Positions 51,201 to 59,180 of a DNA stretch of 64,000 nt are shown in pieces (positions within the stretch are counted from its first letter, which is position 1; every line of letters starts with the position of its first letter). The translations under genes were made by a program, and so were the position numbers. Below the pieces are notes generated by a model that saw only the letters and a list, made by a program, of their open reading frames with translations, was not told the DNA's origin and made no database searches. This stretch comes from Bin87 sp965220505 (GTDB taxonomy: Bacteria > Chloroflexota > Dehalococcoidia > Lucifugimonadales > UBA3495), in NCBI GenBank assembly GCA_965220505.1, contig CBDCQE010000002.1, positions 1 through 64,000 of the forward strand, in the 5' to 3' direction.

Positions 51201-51540
51201 GATACCAGCGAGTATCTTCAGAGGTCAGGCCGTCCTCCATGTAGGTGGTGGCGGTGTGACCCGCGTCGGCAGCCACGAGGGTTTCCCACACGAAGCCGTT
51301 GTCCGACCCGTCGATGCGGTAGCCGGCGGCGTTGTCAGCCGCATCCCAGGTCACGACCAGGGTGGTCCGTCCGGCGTCGCCCGCCGCGGCCTCCACTTCC
51401 AGGTTCATCGGCGCGGCGGGCAGCGGGTTGGCGAAGACGCTCCCCGTCCCCTGCGCCGCAAACATGGCCAGGGCGCCGACGACGGCGAACACCGCCACCA
51501 GGGGCGCTGACCATATCAGCTTTCTCGTTTTTCTACTCAT
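48283..51540 (-). CDS. Giant secreted fibronectin type III repeat protein
   Basis: A 1085-residue protein. Signal peptide MSRKTRKLIWSAPLVAVFAV, then many FN3 domains end to end. The repeat pattern includes NLTWDPPMDNGGEKITGYEI, VRLYWFDPENNGGWEISHYV and NLMWSAPANGVSVTGYIIER, i.e. Trp/Pro strand, then GY-I, then a Y-RV/V-A strand. It has no catalytic domain and no anchor motif. Its N-terminus and leader hairpin match the IPT protein just downstream, so the two are likely coregulated surface proteins for attachment or matrix. Confidence 0.88.
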   Translation of the reverse strand: MSRKTRKLIWSAPLVAVFAVVGALAMFAAQGTGSVFANPLPAAPMNLEVEAAAGDAGRTTLVVTWDAADNAAGYRIDGSDNGFVWETLVAADAGHTATTYMEDGLTSEDTRWYRVFAVNSHGVGPVSSPNSGETDERVMPGPVRNFMATADGRNQLNLTWDPPMDNGGEKITGYEIQYYNTAEADPNWYGLPVGTTAGTAEGSGAATDYLLVTQDDYMMNGGYEDKDSETLSLDPGDSRMYRIRAVNVAIPTDRTTLTAADRSKDWAGATGMTQAAGNPGAPTGLTAVNQEAAGTVRLYWFDPENNGGWEISHYVIQVRRNVSGADWKKLPDVPDAGDYAADAFDTGNIGTDESYNFRITDPDAQVHQAEFTAVPTTWDHDDDTSTDEVPVSWQFRVLAETTDDGADDDATKTADNKLRRSTGTSEVATIRAVVRPAVADDTLGAPDVTATARVSATDAGTSEVQQINLTINIASGATNVTEQNAYRIDVSEDAGATWKPLVQDTRFTGFGDNREYEHVNLPYDETMHYRVFTVGTNWRRNVGPASALVPGSTRASMAPGKATGVMASAPDLETIMASWMAPEKDGGQPVSNYRYRYVLDDGDGVADAGDFAGTDTARPITTGNTGNANLMATIEVADQDTTAADDQPLTEDKTYWFQVAAINKDPLGSPANVERPAANSETWSDAAMLSTGDANPPNMVEGLMSQVAMDTSGNVTGVLLLWNKPSEGPEVASYEVQRKIGDGEWEHPTDDAEESTSMRTSFTDPRHHMMGEMLAYQVRAVNAAGESGWAMVYYPRDPAMMHYPGSPTNVTATKDAAMPTSQINLMWSAPANGVSVTGYIIERAYGSVMFLDADDGVAHANFAFSDHMEWWETLNCNGMLAAVGSSETMVDNPAADSDQAKYCAHYDMTAPSNTAGTIMAGSDVDTKIEEYFNKRYEIVGNVTSHMDTGLMDGTEYSYRVRAAHGDAAGPWSDTASAMTDSADTTLMAPTNVMATSDAAGKITITWEGAENADSFVLVALDLAGYAAGNSRYYETSSVDDGSATMGDITALTSETEYAVLVIAIQGTGANEVYEFGFGTDNVTVR

Positions 51541-51547
51541 TTGACAA

Positions 51548-51565
51548 AATCTCCCTTTCGAGATT
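51548..51565 (-). promoter_or_regulatory. SD-occluding leader hairpin of the FN3 protein gene
   Basis: On the minus strand AATCTC-GAAAGG-GAGATT sits just before the ATG, with GGGAG of the ribosome site in the right arm, equivalent to 48181-48196. Confidence 0.55.
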
Positions 51566-52049
51566 GTCCTTGGGGAAATTTGAGTTTCTGGCTGCGTCCT
51601 CGGCCCGTTGTATCCGGGGCCTGTTCTCTCACCTGGATTCCTGTCCCGTATCAGGTACGGGATGACGTTCTTTCGCAGGAATGACGGATGATTGATTGAG
51701 TTGCCCGCGGGCGGGCGTGGGGCGGCTTTCGACAGGTATTTGGGTCACACCTCCTTGCGGTGAGGCCGTCGGTGGGGCGGGTCCTTCGACAGGCTCAGGA
51801 TGAGCGGTTGGCTCAGGATGAGCGGTCGGTGGGCCGGCCGGAGGCGACGGCTAGATAGATTTCCAGACTTGCCCCGCAATTGTAGCGGCGTCAATATTAC
51901 GGGAGTATTACAAAAGGGATGCAAATTGGGCGATTTTTTAGGCTTTGCATGGATGGACAGGATGGACGGGGATGGGACGGGGAAGGGGATGGCCGTTGGG
52001 AGGCAAGCGGTATAATGGGGGCGAACCAACCACGAAATGAGGTGACGCT
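51566..52049. repeat. Gene-free repeat-bearing gap (families A, E, C)
   Basis: 51632-51689 holds two family A-like palindromes (CTGGATTCCTGTCCCGTATC, then AGGAATGACGG). 51781-51833 has GTCCTTCGACAGGCTCAGGA and GGCTCAGGATGAGCGG twice (family E). 51946-51969 has TGCATGGATGGACAGGAT (family C). TATAAT at 52011-52016 may be a -10 for the next small gene. No coding region is supported. Confidence 0.7.
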
Positions 52050-52214
52050 GTGGATACGGCAATCGGAGTAATCCTGCTGGTGGTGGCGGTAATCGGACTG
52101 CTGATGCTGCTGGGCGGTTTCGGCGGCGTGGTGTACATCCTTTGGCAGCAGGGCAAGAAGAGCGCGGCCACCCCCGGCGAGTCGGAAGAGGCCGGCAATG
52201 TCAGGGCTGTATAA
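52050..52214 (+). CDS. 54-residue membrane protein
   Basis: GTG start with GAGGTGA upstream. A single helix (AIGVILLVVAVIGLLMLLGG) is followed by GFGGVVYILWQQGKKSAATP and an acidic end. It is too short for most gene finders. It is followed by another small membrane protein with the same layout. It could belong to the viral-type module downstream (holin-like size) or be host; unclear. Confidence 0.55.
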   Translation: MDTAIGVILLVVAVIGLLMLLGGFGGVVYILWQQGKKSAATPGESEEAGNVRAV

Positions 52215-52245
52215 TGGGTGGCGATAGCGAGGAGGTTCTGTCACC

Positions 52246-52476
52246 ATGACGGTTACGATTGATCCGGTCACCATCACCACGCTGGTAGCGCTGATACTGG
52301 CGGCCATCGGCGGGTTCATCTGGTTTGGCAAGTTGAGCAGCCGGGTGGACCGTCTGGAAGCGGACGTTGCGGCTTTGAAGCAGGGGCAGGAGAGGATACT
52401 GCAACTGCTCAACCAGCATATCGGGTACCACCAGGGCCTGGCCGAAGGAACCACGCCGCCGGGGTCGCCGTCCTGA
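52246..52476 (+). CDS. Small membrane protein with coiled coil
   Basis: 76 residues: an N-terminal helix (TITTLVALILAAIGGFIWFG), then a heptad-like coiled coil (LSSRVDRLEADVAALKQGQE, RILQLLNQH) and a soft tail. The layout is like phage holin-associated or spanin-type small proteins, but no family is certain. GAGGAGG lies about 12 nt before the ATG. TATAAT at 52209-52214 could be its own -10. Confidence 0.65.
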   Translation: MTVTIDPVTITTLVALILAAIGGFIWFGKLSSRVDRLEADVAALKQGQERILQLLNQHIGYHQGLAEGTTPPGSPS

Positions 52477-52695
52477 CAGCATTCCCAACAGAGGGGAACG
52501 AAGCGGTAAAGGTGCGACGGGTCAGGGCGATGTGGGCGGGTTGCCCCCGGCGATGAATGGGAGTAATATACCGTCTGCTGCCACGAGCGCCGGAGATCGG
52601 GTTGGGTCAGCACGGGGAATCCTGTGCCGGCGAAGTGGCACAGGGCGGCTCAACCGCAGGGTCGCCGACCAACTGGAGGAGGTAACAAAACCGAT

Positions 52696-52890
52696 ATGTT
52701 CGACAAGGCTTCGCTGGACCAGCTTTTTGAAGAACTGCGGGACGAGTTCGAGCTGGAGACCGACTGGGAAGACATCCAACGGGACGCCCACCTGGCGGTG
52801 GCGTTCGCCGACGCCGGCACGCTGGACGACCAGAAGGGATCGCTGGACGCGCGCATCGTGGAGTTCGTAGAGCGGCACAATCCGGGCTAG
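52696..52890 (+). CDS. Small acidic hypothetical protein
   Basis: 64 residues from ATG 52696 with GGAGGAGGTAAC upstream: MFDKASLDQLFEELRDEFEL, acidic and helical, ending VEFVERHNPG. No family recognised. The 220 bp before it (52477-52695) hold no supported gene. A strong terminator follows. Confidence 0.6.
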   Translation: MFDKASLDQLFEELRDEFELETDWEDIQRDAHLAVAFADAGTLDDQKGSLDARIVEFVERHNPG

Positions 52891-52922
52891 TCCGGTTCCG
52901 CCAACCTACCCCCGCAATGATG

Positions 52923-52950
52923 CCCCGCCGGGAAGCCGGCGGGGTTTTTT
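52923..52950 (+). terminator. Intrinsic terminator
   Basis: CCCCGCCGG, loop GAAG, CCGGCGGGG, then six T. A textbook terminator separating the small genes from the terminase region. Confidence 0.9.
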
Positions 52951-53050
52951 GATGACACGACGGTGTTGACTAATGGAACGTCCGTTCTATACAGTGGTCT
53001 GGTGTGGCCTGGCCAATTTGCAAATTCGGGCCACGCTGGAGAGGTGAATA

Positions 53051-53317
53051 GTGTTGATCTGCCGTCGTTGCAACTCCGACCGACTGCTGGAACTGGCCCG
53101 ACTGGACGGGGAAGACCACACGGTGTACCGCTGCCTGGACTGCGGCTTCCTGTTCAGCCCGCCTGCGGGTTTGGCCGGGGGCAAAAACGTGCAGCCGGCG
53201 GCGGCGCCGATCAACTCCGAGGAGGCGAGGCGCCGGCTGGCGTCGGTGGCCGCGGTGCGCCGGCGGCCGGGCGCTGGCTCCGGCACGGGTGCGGCCCCGT
53301 CGGCTCCCGCCCGTTAG
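53051..53317 (+). CDS. Small zinc-ribbon protein
   Basis: 88 residues from GTG 53051 with GAGGTG upstream. Two Cys pairs, CRRC near residue 4 and CLDC near residue 28, form a zinc ribbon, followed by an Ala/Arg/Pro-rich disordered tail. Such proteins often precede terminase genes in viral modules. It is separated from the terminase by a family B repeat. Confidence 0.65.
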   Translation: MLICRRCNSDRLLELARLDGEDHTVYRCLDCGFLFSPPAGLAGGKNVQPAAAPINSEEARRRLASVAAVRRRPGAGSGTGAAPSAPAR

Positions 53318-53360
53318 TGGGGCGGGATGGGACGGACGTTGCTGTAGCCGTCTCAAAATC

Positions 53361-53448
53361 GTCTGAAGCAGGATTTTCAGGGTTACTGGATTCACCGGAT
53401 TTCTCTCAATCCGGTAAATCCTCAAACCCGGCGAATCCTGCTTCAGAC
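53361..53448. repeat. Family B inverted repeat at the 5' end of the terminase gene
   Basis: GTCTGAAGCAGGATTTTCAG on the left and GCGAATCCTGCTTCAGAC on the right. It directly abuts the first terminase codons; its right arm reads NPANPASDN in the terminase frame. Confidence 0.88.
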
Positions 53449-53469
53449 AATACGCCGCCCAACGGTCCG

Positions 53470-54867
53470 GTGCGGTTCGCGTCGGACACATTGGGCGTGA
53501 GGCTGTGGAGCAAGCAGGAGGAGGTGCTGCGGGCGGTGGAGCGGGAGCGTCGGGTGGCGGTGAAATCGGGCAACGGGCTGGGCAAGGACTTCACCGCCGC
53601 CGTGGCCGTGCTCTGGTACGTCCACGCCCATGATCCGGCCATCGTGCTGAGCACGGCGCCGACGTTTCGGCAGGTGCGCCACGTGCTGTGGCGGCAGATC
53701 CACCGGCTGTACCGGAACGCGTCGGACACGCTGGGCGGCACGATGCTGGACACCCGGTGGGAGGTGGCGGAGGACCGCTACGCCATGGGGCTGTCGGCCA
53801 GCGACGCCGACCAGTTCCAGGGGTTCCACTGCGAGAACATGTTCGTGGTGGTGGACGAGGCCGAGGGGGTCGCCGAGCCCATCTACGAGGCGGTGGAGGC
53901 GGTGATGACCTCGGCGCATCCCACGCTGCTGCTGATCGGCAACCCGACGACCACCTCGGGCGGGTTCCACCGGGCCTTCCACCGGGAGCGGGGCATCTAC
54001 GAGACCATCACCATGTCGGCGCTGGAGTCGCCCAACGTGGAGCAGGGGCGCATCGTCATCCCCGGCCTGACCACGGCGCAATGGGTCGAGGAGCGGCGGC
54101 AGATGTGGGGCGCGGGCAGCGAGATGTTCCGCGCGCGAGTCATGGGCGAGTTTCCGGACCGGGGCGAGGACAACCTGATCGCCATCTCGGACATCGAGGC
54201 GGCCGTGTACGGTGGCCCGCTCGTCCTTCGACAGGCTCAGGATGAGCGGGGCTATGCCGCTCGTGGTGAGCTTATCGAACCACAGGCTCACCATGGGCAG
54301 GTAGCGGAAGCCGAGCCGGTGATTCTGGGCGTGGACGTGGCCCGGTTCGGCGTCGACCGCAGCGTGATCATGGTGCGGCGCGGCGACGTGGTGGTGGACG
54401 TGCGCGTGTTTCACGGGTTCGCCAACACCGAGGTGGCCGGGGCAGTCATCGCGGCGGTCCGCGACCGGAGTCCCCGGCAGATCACCGTGGACGAGACCGG
54501 CCTGGGCTCCGGCGTGGTGGACATCCTGCATGAGCAGGGCCAGCCGGTGTACGGCTTCAACGGGTCCGCCGCGCCTTTAAAGGAGGATGTCACCTGCGCG
54601 AACCTGCGGGCGGAGGGGTACTGGACGCTGGCGCGGCGGTTCCGGGAGCACACCATCCGCATCCCCCGGGACGCGGAGCTGATCGCCGAGTTGGCGTCGC
54701 TGCGCTACCGGTACAACAGCCGGGGCAAGGTGCTGATGGAAAGCAAGGAGGACATGAAGCGGCGCGGCCTGCCGTCGCCGGACAAGGCCGACGCGCTGAT
54801 GCTGGCCTTCCTGGACACGGAGCAGCCGGTGGAGCCGCCGAGGTGGATGCGGGACCTGTTCCTTTAA
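53470..54867 (+). CDS. Phage-type terminase large subunit, repeat-disrupted
   Basis: The ATPase domain has Walker A-like KSGNGLGKDFTAA, AIVLSTAPTFRQVRHVLW and Walker B FVVVDEAEGV. The RNase H-like nuclease has ILGVDVARFGVD and later DKADALMLAF. It would package DNA into a procapsid. Two oddities: no normal start lies between the abutting family B repeat and the first homologous residues (GTG 53470 is a guess without a ribosome site), and a family E element is inserted in frame at 54222-54297, adding about 25 foreign residues (VLRQAQDERGYAARGELIEP) between the ATPase and nuclease domains. No small terminase is visible. Confidence 0.85.
   Translation: MRFASDTLGVRLWSKQEEVLRAVERERRVAVKSGNGLGKDFTAAVAVLWYVHAHDPAIVLSTAPTFRQVRHVLWRQIHRLYRNASDTLGGTMLDTRWEVAEDRYAMGLSASDADQFQGFHCENMFVVVDEAEGVAEPIYEAVEAVMTSAHPTLLLIGNPTTTSGGFHRAFHRERGIYETITMSALESPNVEQGRIVIPGLTTAQWVEERRQMWGAGSEMFRARVMGEFPDRGEDNLIAISDIEAAVYGGPLVLRQAQDERGYAARGELIEPQAHHGQVAEAEPVILGVDVARFGVDRSVIMVRRGDVVVDVRVFHGFANTEVAGAVIAAVRDRSPRQITVDETGLGSGVVDILHEQGQPVYGFNGSAAPLKEDVTCANLRAEGYWTLARRFREHTIRIPRDAELIAELASLRYRYNSRGKVLMESKEDMKRRGLPSPDKADALMLAFLDTEQPVEPPRWMRDLFL
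54222..54297. repeat. Family E element inserted in frame in the terminase gene
   Basis: GTCCTTCGACAGGCTCAGGA plus TGAGCGG, followed after a short spacer by an inverted-type arm CTCGTGGTGAGCTTATCGAA plus CCACAGGCTCACC. It keeps the frame. The same sequence is in the gap at 51781. Confidence 0.85.
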
Positions 54868-54877
54868 TAGAGGGTCG

Positions 54878-54916
54878 GTCAGAAGCAGGACTTTCGGGAT
54901 TACCGGATTATCAGGA
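54878..54916. repeat. Half copy of family B between terminase and portal
   Basis: GGTCAGAAGCAGGACTTTCG plus GGATTACCGGATTATCAGGA equals the left half of a family B repeat; the right half is missing where the portal ribosome site begins. Confidence 0.75.
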
Positions 54917-54927
54917 GAAGAAGGGAA

Positions 54928-56184
54928 ATGGTGAAACTGGGCAAGATGCTGCGCTCCGTTGGGGTCGGCCGGCGCGAGGCGGCGGATACCAGGGTGGTGC
55001 AACGGGCCAATCGGGCGGCGCGGGCGGACCGGCTGCCAGCGGAAGAGCGGCTGGCCGGCCTGGCGACGGACGCCGGCGGAGGCTGGGCTCGGCCGGAGTA
55101 CGGACGGTACATGGCGACGTCGCCCTCGGTGTACGCGGCCATCAAGCTGCGGGCGGACGCCCTGACGCGGCCACCGCTGCGGGTGTACCGTGCCGGCGAG
55201 TCGGGCGGGCGCAGGAGGGCGGTGGAGGCGTCGCATCCGGCGGCGCGCCTGCTGGACCGGGTGAACCCGTGGCACACCCGCGCCGACCTGTGGCGGGCGA
55301 CGGAGACGCACCTGTGCCTGTGGGGCGCGGCCTTCTGGGCCATCGAGCGGGACGAGGACGGCCAGCCGGAACTGTGGCCCCTGCGTCCCGACCGCATGGT
55401 CGTCATCCCGGACCGGCGGCGCTACGTGCGCGGGTTCGTGTACCGCGGGCCGGGATCTTCGACAACGGAGCCGGTGGCCTACACGCCGGACGAGATCGTG
55501 TGGCTGCGCTACTTCAACCCGCTGGAGGAGCTGGCCGGTCTGTCGCCGCTGGCGCCGGCGCGGCTCTCGGCAGACATGGGCCACGAGGGGCTGCGGTTCA
55601 ATCGGCACCTGCTGCGCAACTCGGCGCGCCCCGACTTCCTGCTGCTGACCGACGAGGAGATGAACGAGACGGAACTGGAGGAGTTCTACACGCGCTGGGA
55701 GATGCGCCACCAGGGATCGCCCAACGCCAACCGCCCGGCCGTGGCCTCGGCGGTGCGCGACGTGAAGACCCTGGGCCTGTCCCACCGTGACATCGACTTC
55801 ATCCAGGGGCTGCGCTGGAGCCTGGAGGAGGTCAGCCGAACCTATGGCGTGCCCAAGCTGCTGCTGGGCGACTTCGAGCGGGCCACCTACGCCAACGTCC
55901 AGGCGTCGGAGCGCATGTTCTGGCGCAACACCATCGTGCCGGAGGTGCGGTTCCTGGAGGAGCAGCTGAACCGGATGCTGCTGCCCAAGCTGGGCTACCC
56001 GCAGCTGACGGTGGAGTTCGACCTGTCGGCCATCGAGGCGCTGCAGGAGGACGAGAACAACCGGGTGCAACGGGAGTCGGCGCTGCTGGATCGGGGCGTG
56101 CTCACCATCAACGAGGTGCGCCGGGAACGCAACCTGGCGGAGGTGCCGTGGGGCGACCGGCCGGCGGGCGATAGACAGCCCTAA
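54928..56184 (+). CDS. Phage portal protein (HK97 family)
   Basis: A 418-residue portal: YMATSPSVYAAIKLRADALT, RVNPWHTRADLWRATETHLC, LWGAAFWAIERDEDGQPELW, PDEIVWLRYFNPLEELAGLS, and GVPKLLLGDFERATYANVQA with ERMFWRNTIVPEVRFLEEQL. It forms the dodecameric ring through which DNA enters the capsid. ATG 54928 has GAAGAAGG upstream. No protease or capsid gene follows; a methyltransferase follows instead, so the structural module is incomplete. Confidence 0.92.
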   Translation: MVKLGKMLRSVGVGRREAADTRVVQRANRAARADRLPAEERLAGLATDAGGGWARPEYGRYMATSPSVYAAIKLRADALTRPPLRVYRAGESGGRRRAVEASHPAARLLDRVNPWHTRADLWRATETHLCLWGAAFWAIERDEDGQPELWPLRPDRMVVIPDRRRYVRGFVYRGPGSSTTEPVAYTPDEIVWLRYFNPLEELAGLSPLAPARLSADMGHEGLRFNRHLLRNSARPDFLLLTDEEMNETELEEFYTRWEMRHQGSPNANRPAVASAVRDVKTLGLSHRDIDFIQGLRWSLEEVSRTYGVPKLLLGDFERATYANVQASERMFWRNTIVPEVRFLEEQLNRMLLPKLGYPQLTVEFDLSAIEALQEDENNRVQRESALLDRGVLTINEVRRERNLAEVPWGDRPAGDRQP

Positions 56185-56222
56185 CCCCCTACGATATTCC
56201 AGCGACGCGCCGGGAGGTGCTC

Positions 56223-57167
56223 ATGGTCATCCAACCGGAACTGGATAACTTCGCCGATACCCTGAAGCCGACTGACCGGACAACCGATAGTTTGTCTGGT
56301 TCCGAAGCGGACATCGACACCGACCTGATATTGGCCGACGCCTTCGACTGGCTGGAAATGGCCGAACCGTCATCAATCCATGCCGCCGTAACAGACCCTC
56401 CCTACGGACTGGTCGAGTACCGATCCGACCAACTGCACAAGCGCCAAACCGGCGCCGGTGGCGTGTGGCGCATCCCGCCGAGTTTCGACGGCGCACGACG
56501 CAGCCCAGTCCCGCGTTTCACGGTGCTGACGCCCGGCGATGAAGAGGAGTTGGAACGGTTCTTCAGCCGATTGGCGCCGTTGTTGATGAAGGCGCTCGTA
56601 CCGGGCGCGCACGTGTTCATCGCCACCAACCCGCTGTTGTCGCACCACGTATATGGGCCGATGCTGAGCGCGGGGTTCGAAAAACGAGGCGAGATCGTGC
56701 GCATCGTAAAGACCCTGCGCGGAGGAGACCGGCCCAAAAACGCTCACGACGAGTTCCCCGATGTGTCCGTGATGCCACGCTCGGGCTGGGAACCGTGGGG
56801 TCTGTTCCGCAAACCCGTGGAGGGCCGTGTTCAGGACAACCTGCGCAGGTGGGGAGTTGGCGGGCTGCGCCGCATCTCGGAAGAGCAGCCGTTTTGGGAC
56901 GTGATAGTGTGTCCGCCGGCCGGAAAGGTTGAGCGAGAGATCGCCCCACACCCATCACTGAAACCACAGCGGCTGATGCGACAACTGACGAGGGCCGCGT
57001 TGCCGATGGGCACAGGAACCATACTGGACCCGTTCATGGGTTCGGGCTCCACCATCGCGGCGGCGCGGGCTAGTGGGTTGAATGCGGTAGGTCTAGAGAC
57101 TGAACTCGAATACTACAATTTGGCGCAGCGAGCGGTACCGTTGCTGGCCAGCCTGAAAGATGACTAG
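56223..57167 (+). CDS. Site-specific DNA methyltransferase (amino-methylating)
   Basis: A 314-residue methyltransferase with the catalytic motif TDPPYGLVEYRSD near residue 58 and the SAM-binding motif ILDPFMGSGSTIAAARASGL near the C-terminus. This order marks the beta class, making N4-methylcytosine or N6-methyladenine. VIVCPPAGKVEREIAPHPSL is the characteristic block before the SAM motif. ATG 56223 follows GGGAGG. No cognate nuclease is adjacent, so it may be an orphan or viral anti-restriction methylase. Confidence 0.9.
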   Translation: MVIQPELDNFADTLKPTDRTTDSLSGSEADIDTDLILADAFDWLEMAEPSSIHAAVTDPPYGLVEYRSDQLHKRQTGAGGVWRIPPSFDGARRSPVPRFTVLTPGDEEELERFFSRLAPLLMKALVPGAHVFIATNPLLSHHVYGPMLSAGFEKRGEIVRIVKTLRGGDRPKNAHDEFPDVSVMPRSGWEPWGLFRKPVEGRVQDNLRRWGVGGLRRISEEQPFWDVIVCPPAGKVEREIAPHPSLKPQRLMRQLTRAALPMGTGTILDPFMGSGSTIAAARASGLNAVGLETELEYYNLAQRAVPLLASLKDD

Positions 57168-57584
57168 CCAATGGCGGACAGCTCTGGTAGTGGAAATCCG
57201 CCTCTCACGCATACGGTTTATAAATCAGTTGCATCCTGACGGCACATAACAAAATCAGGCAAGTTATAAATTGATCATAACTTAGCTAATTTCCCTATAC
57301 GACCTGGCCAAGCCAGTAATCAGCGCCGCGATCCGGCCAAACTTGGGGCGGGCCGGGAACGCACCCGCCCCGGGCGCCTGGGGCGACGTGCCAGGTGCTT
57401 GTGGCGCAATCACATCTATGGCCTCACGGGTACCCAGCTTCATTCGAACCGTCATTGCCAGCGCAGCGCGGCAACTCTTGCGATGACAAACTGGGTATGC
57501 GTCAGCATCTGTGGCGGGTTGAATATCCGCAGTACGGGGATGATAATGCCCTCGAGTCTGGTATTACGGGGGCTCGATAACTCC
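57168..57584. other. 417-bp gap: AT-richer stretch and a family D element
   Basis: 57200-57300 is clearly richer in A and T than the rest of the window (TTATAAATTGATCATAACTT) and may hold promoters or mark a former junction. 57451-57482 is a family D element (GTCATTGCCAGCGCAGCGCG). No gene is supported before the transporter. Confidence 0.5.
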
Positions 57585-59180
57585 ATGATTGCAGTGCTTG
57601 GCGGCATCCTCGGCGGCGTTGGGCTGCTGTTCTTCGGGATGTGGCTCCTGTCCGAGAACCTGAAGACGGTGGTGGGGCCGCGCCTGCGGGTGCTGGCCAG
57701 CCGCCTGGCCGACAACCGTTTTGCCGCCTTCGGCTGGGGCACCCTGGCCGGCGCCATCACCCAGTCCTCGCCGGCCGTCACGTTCATCACCATCAGCATG
57801 CTGCGGTCGGGCCTGATCTCGGCCAAGCAGGGCTACCCCATCGCCCTGGGCGCGCAGATGGGAGTGGGCCTGATCCTCTTCATCGTGACGGTGGACATCC
57901 GCATCGCCGCGCTCTACGGCATCGGCGTAGGCGGCGTCATCATCACCCGTCTGAACCGGGGCAACTACCGCGAGGCCGGCGCCATGCTCTTCGGCGTGGC
58001 CGCCCTGCTCTTCGGTCTCGTCCTTATTAAGGAATCAGCGCATCCCCTGGCCGATCAGGCCTGGTTCCAGGCCGGTCTGGAAATCTCTGCGGAGTCGATC
58101 CTGCTGTCCTTCATCCTGGGGGCGCTGCTGACGTTTATCGTGCAGGCGCTGGTGCCGGTGGTGGCCTTCGGGATCGGGCTGGCCGCCGCCCAGCTGGTGG
58201 GAGTGGAGCAGGTGCTGATGTACATCTACGGCTCATACGTGGGGCTGGCCATCAGCGTCATCGTGGTCTCCTCGGGCCTGAGCGGAACCGCGCGGCAGTT
58301 GGGCATGTTCTGGGCGTTCCAGGTGTTCTTCTCGGCGATCATACTGGTGATCCTCCTGTATATAGAGGTGTACGCGCAGGTGCCGCTGGTCAAGGCGCTG
58401 GTAACCTGGCCGGACATCGGCCTGGGCCCGCAGATGGCGCTGGCGGTGATCGTCTTCGGTATGCCCTCCCGCATCGTAGTGCTGTCGGCGCCGGACTGGA
58501 CCATGCGCCTGTTCGCGCGCATCTGGCCGGCCAGCGTGGAGGAGGAACGGTCCCGGCCCCAGTTCATCCACGACCAAGCCATCGACGACGTGACCACGGC
58601 CCTGGACCTGGCCCACCTGGAACAGAAGCGGGTGCTGGGCCGGTTCTCCGAGTACCTGGAGCAGGCGCGCATGGGACTGCCCCTGGGCGTCGTCCGGCAG
58701 TCCACGCTGGAGGTGAACTCACGCATCGACGAGTTCCTGGTCGAGTTGGGTCAGCGCAACCCGGGGCAGGACAGCGAGCGGCGCAACACCGTGCTGAGTC
58801 GCCAGAAGCTGATCACCTGGCTGGAGGAGCAGTTCTCAACGCTGCCCGGCCTGCTGCGCGACCTACCCGAGGACGACATGCTGGAGACCTTCCAGATCAG
58901 CGTGGTCGAGGGCACCGACGCCGCCCTGCTCATCTTCCTGGACGCGCTGGAAGAGGACGACCCCGACTCCTGGGCCTTCGTCGAGCAGGTGATGGGCGAC
59001 CGCCGCAGCCTGATGCAGGACGTCCGCGCCCGCTACCTGGCCATGGCCCCCGAGGAAGACGACGGCCGCCACCGCATCATAGTAGAAGCCACCAACGCCG
59101 TGGAAAACATCTTCTTCCTGCTAGCCCAGCTAACCCGGGACTTCCAGGGGGAGCGGCGGGAGACGGGGGTTGCGGGATAA
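57585..59180 (+). CDS. Na+/phosphate cotransporter family protein with PhoU-like tail
   Basis: A 531-residue protein. The membrane part begins GGILGGVGLLFFGMWLLSEN and carries the family QSS motif in GWGTLAGAITQSSPAVTFIT, with a second related repeat (AFGIGLAAAQLVGVEQVLMY, YVGLAISVIVVSSGLSGTAR). The cytoplasmic C-terminus (from about residue 330) is helical, PhoU-like. It likely takes up phosphate with sodium or another anion. The QSSP instead of QSSSA and the shortened second repeat are unusual. ATG 57585 is a choice; ATG 57540 in frame is an alternative. Confidence 0.82.
   Translation: MIAVLGGILGGVGLLFFGMWLLSENLKTVVGPRLRVLASRLADNRFAAFGWGTLAGAITQSSPAVTFITISMLRSGLISAKQGYPIALGAQMGVGLILFIVTVDIRIAALYGIGVGGVIITRLNRGNYREAGAMLFGVAALLFGLVLIKESAHPLADQAWFQAGLEISAESILLSFILGALLTFIVQALVPVVAFGIGLAAAQLVGVEQVLMYIYGSYVGLAISVIVVSSGLSGTARQLGMFWAFQVFFSAIILVILLYIEVYAQVPLVKALVTWPDIGLGPQMALAVIVFGMPSRIVVLSAPDWTMRLFARIWPASVEEERSRPQFIHDQAIDDVTTALDLAHLEQKRVLGRFSEYLEQARMGLPLGVVRQSTLEVNSRIDEFLVELGQRNPGQDSERRNTVLSRQKLITWLEEQFSTLPGLLRDLPEDDMLETFQISVVEGTDAALLIFLDALEEDDPDSWAFVEQVMGDRRSLMQDVRARYLAMAPEEDDGRHRIIVEATNAVENIFFLLAQLTRDFQGERRETGVAG

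Noticed and set aside
49957..51510. Long plus-strand open frame opposite the FN3 gene
   Set aside because: Shadow of a Gly/Thr/Pro-rich repeat gene; no ribosome site or domain.
52532..52870. Plus-strand open frame overlapping the 64-residue gene at 52696
   Set aside because: No ribosome site, and the alternative frame has both a strong site and a more plausible acidic protein.
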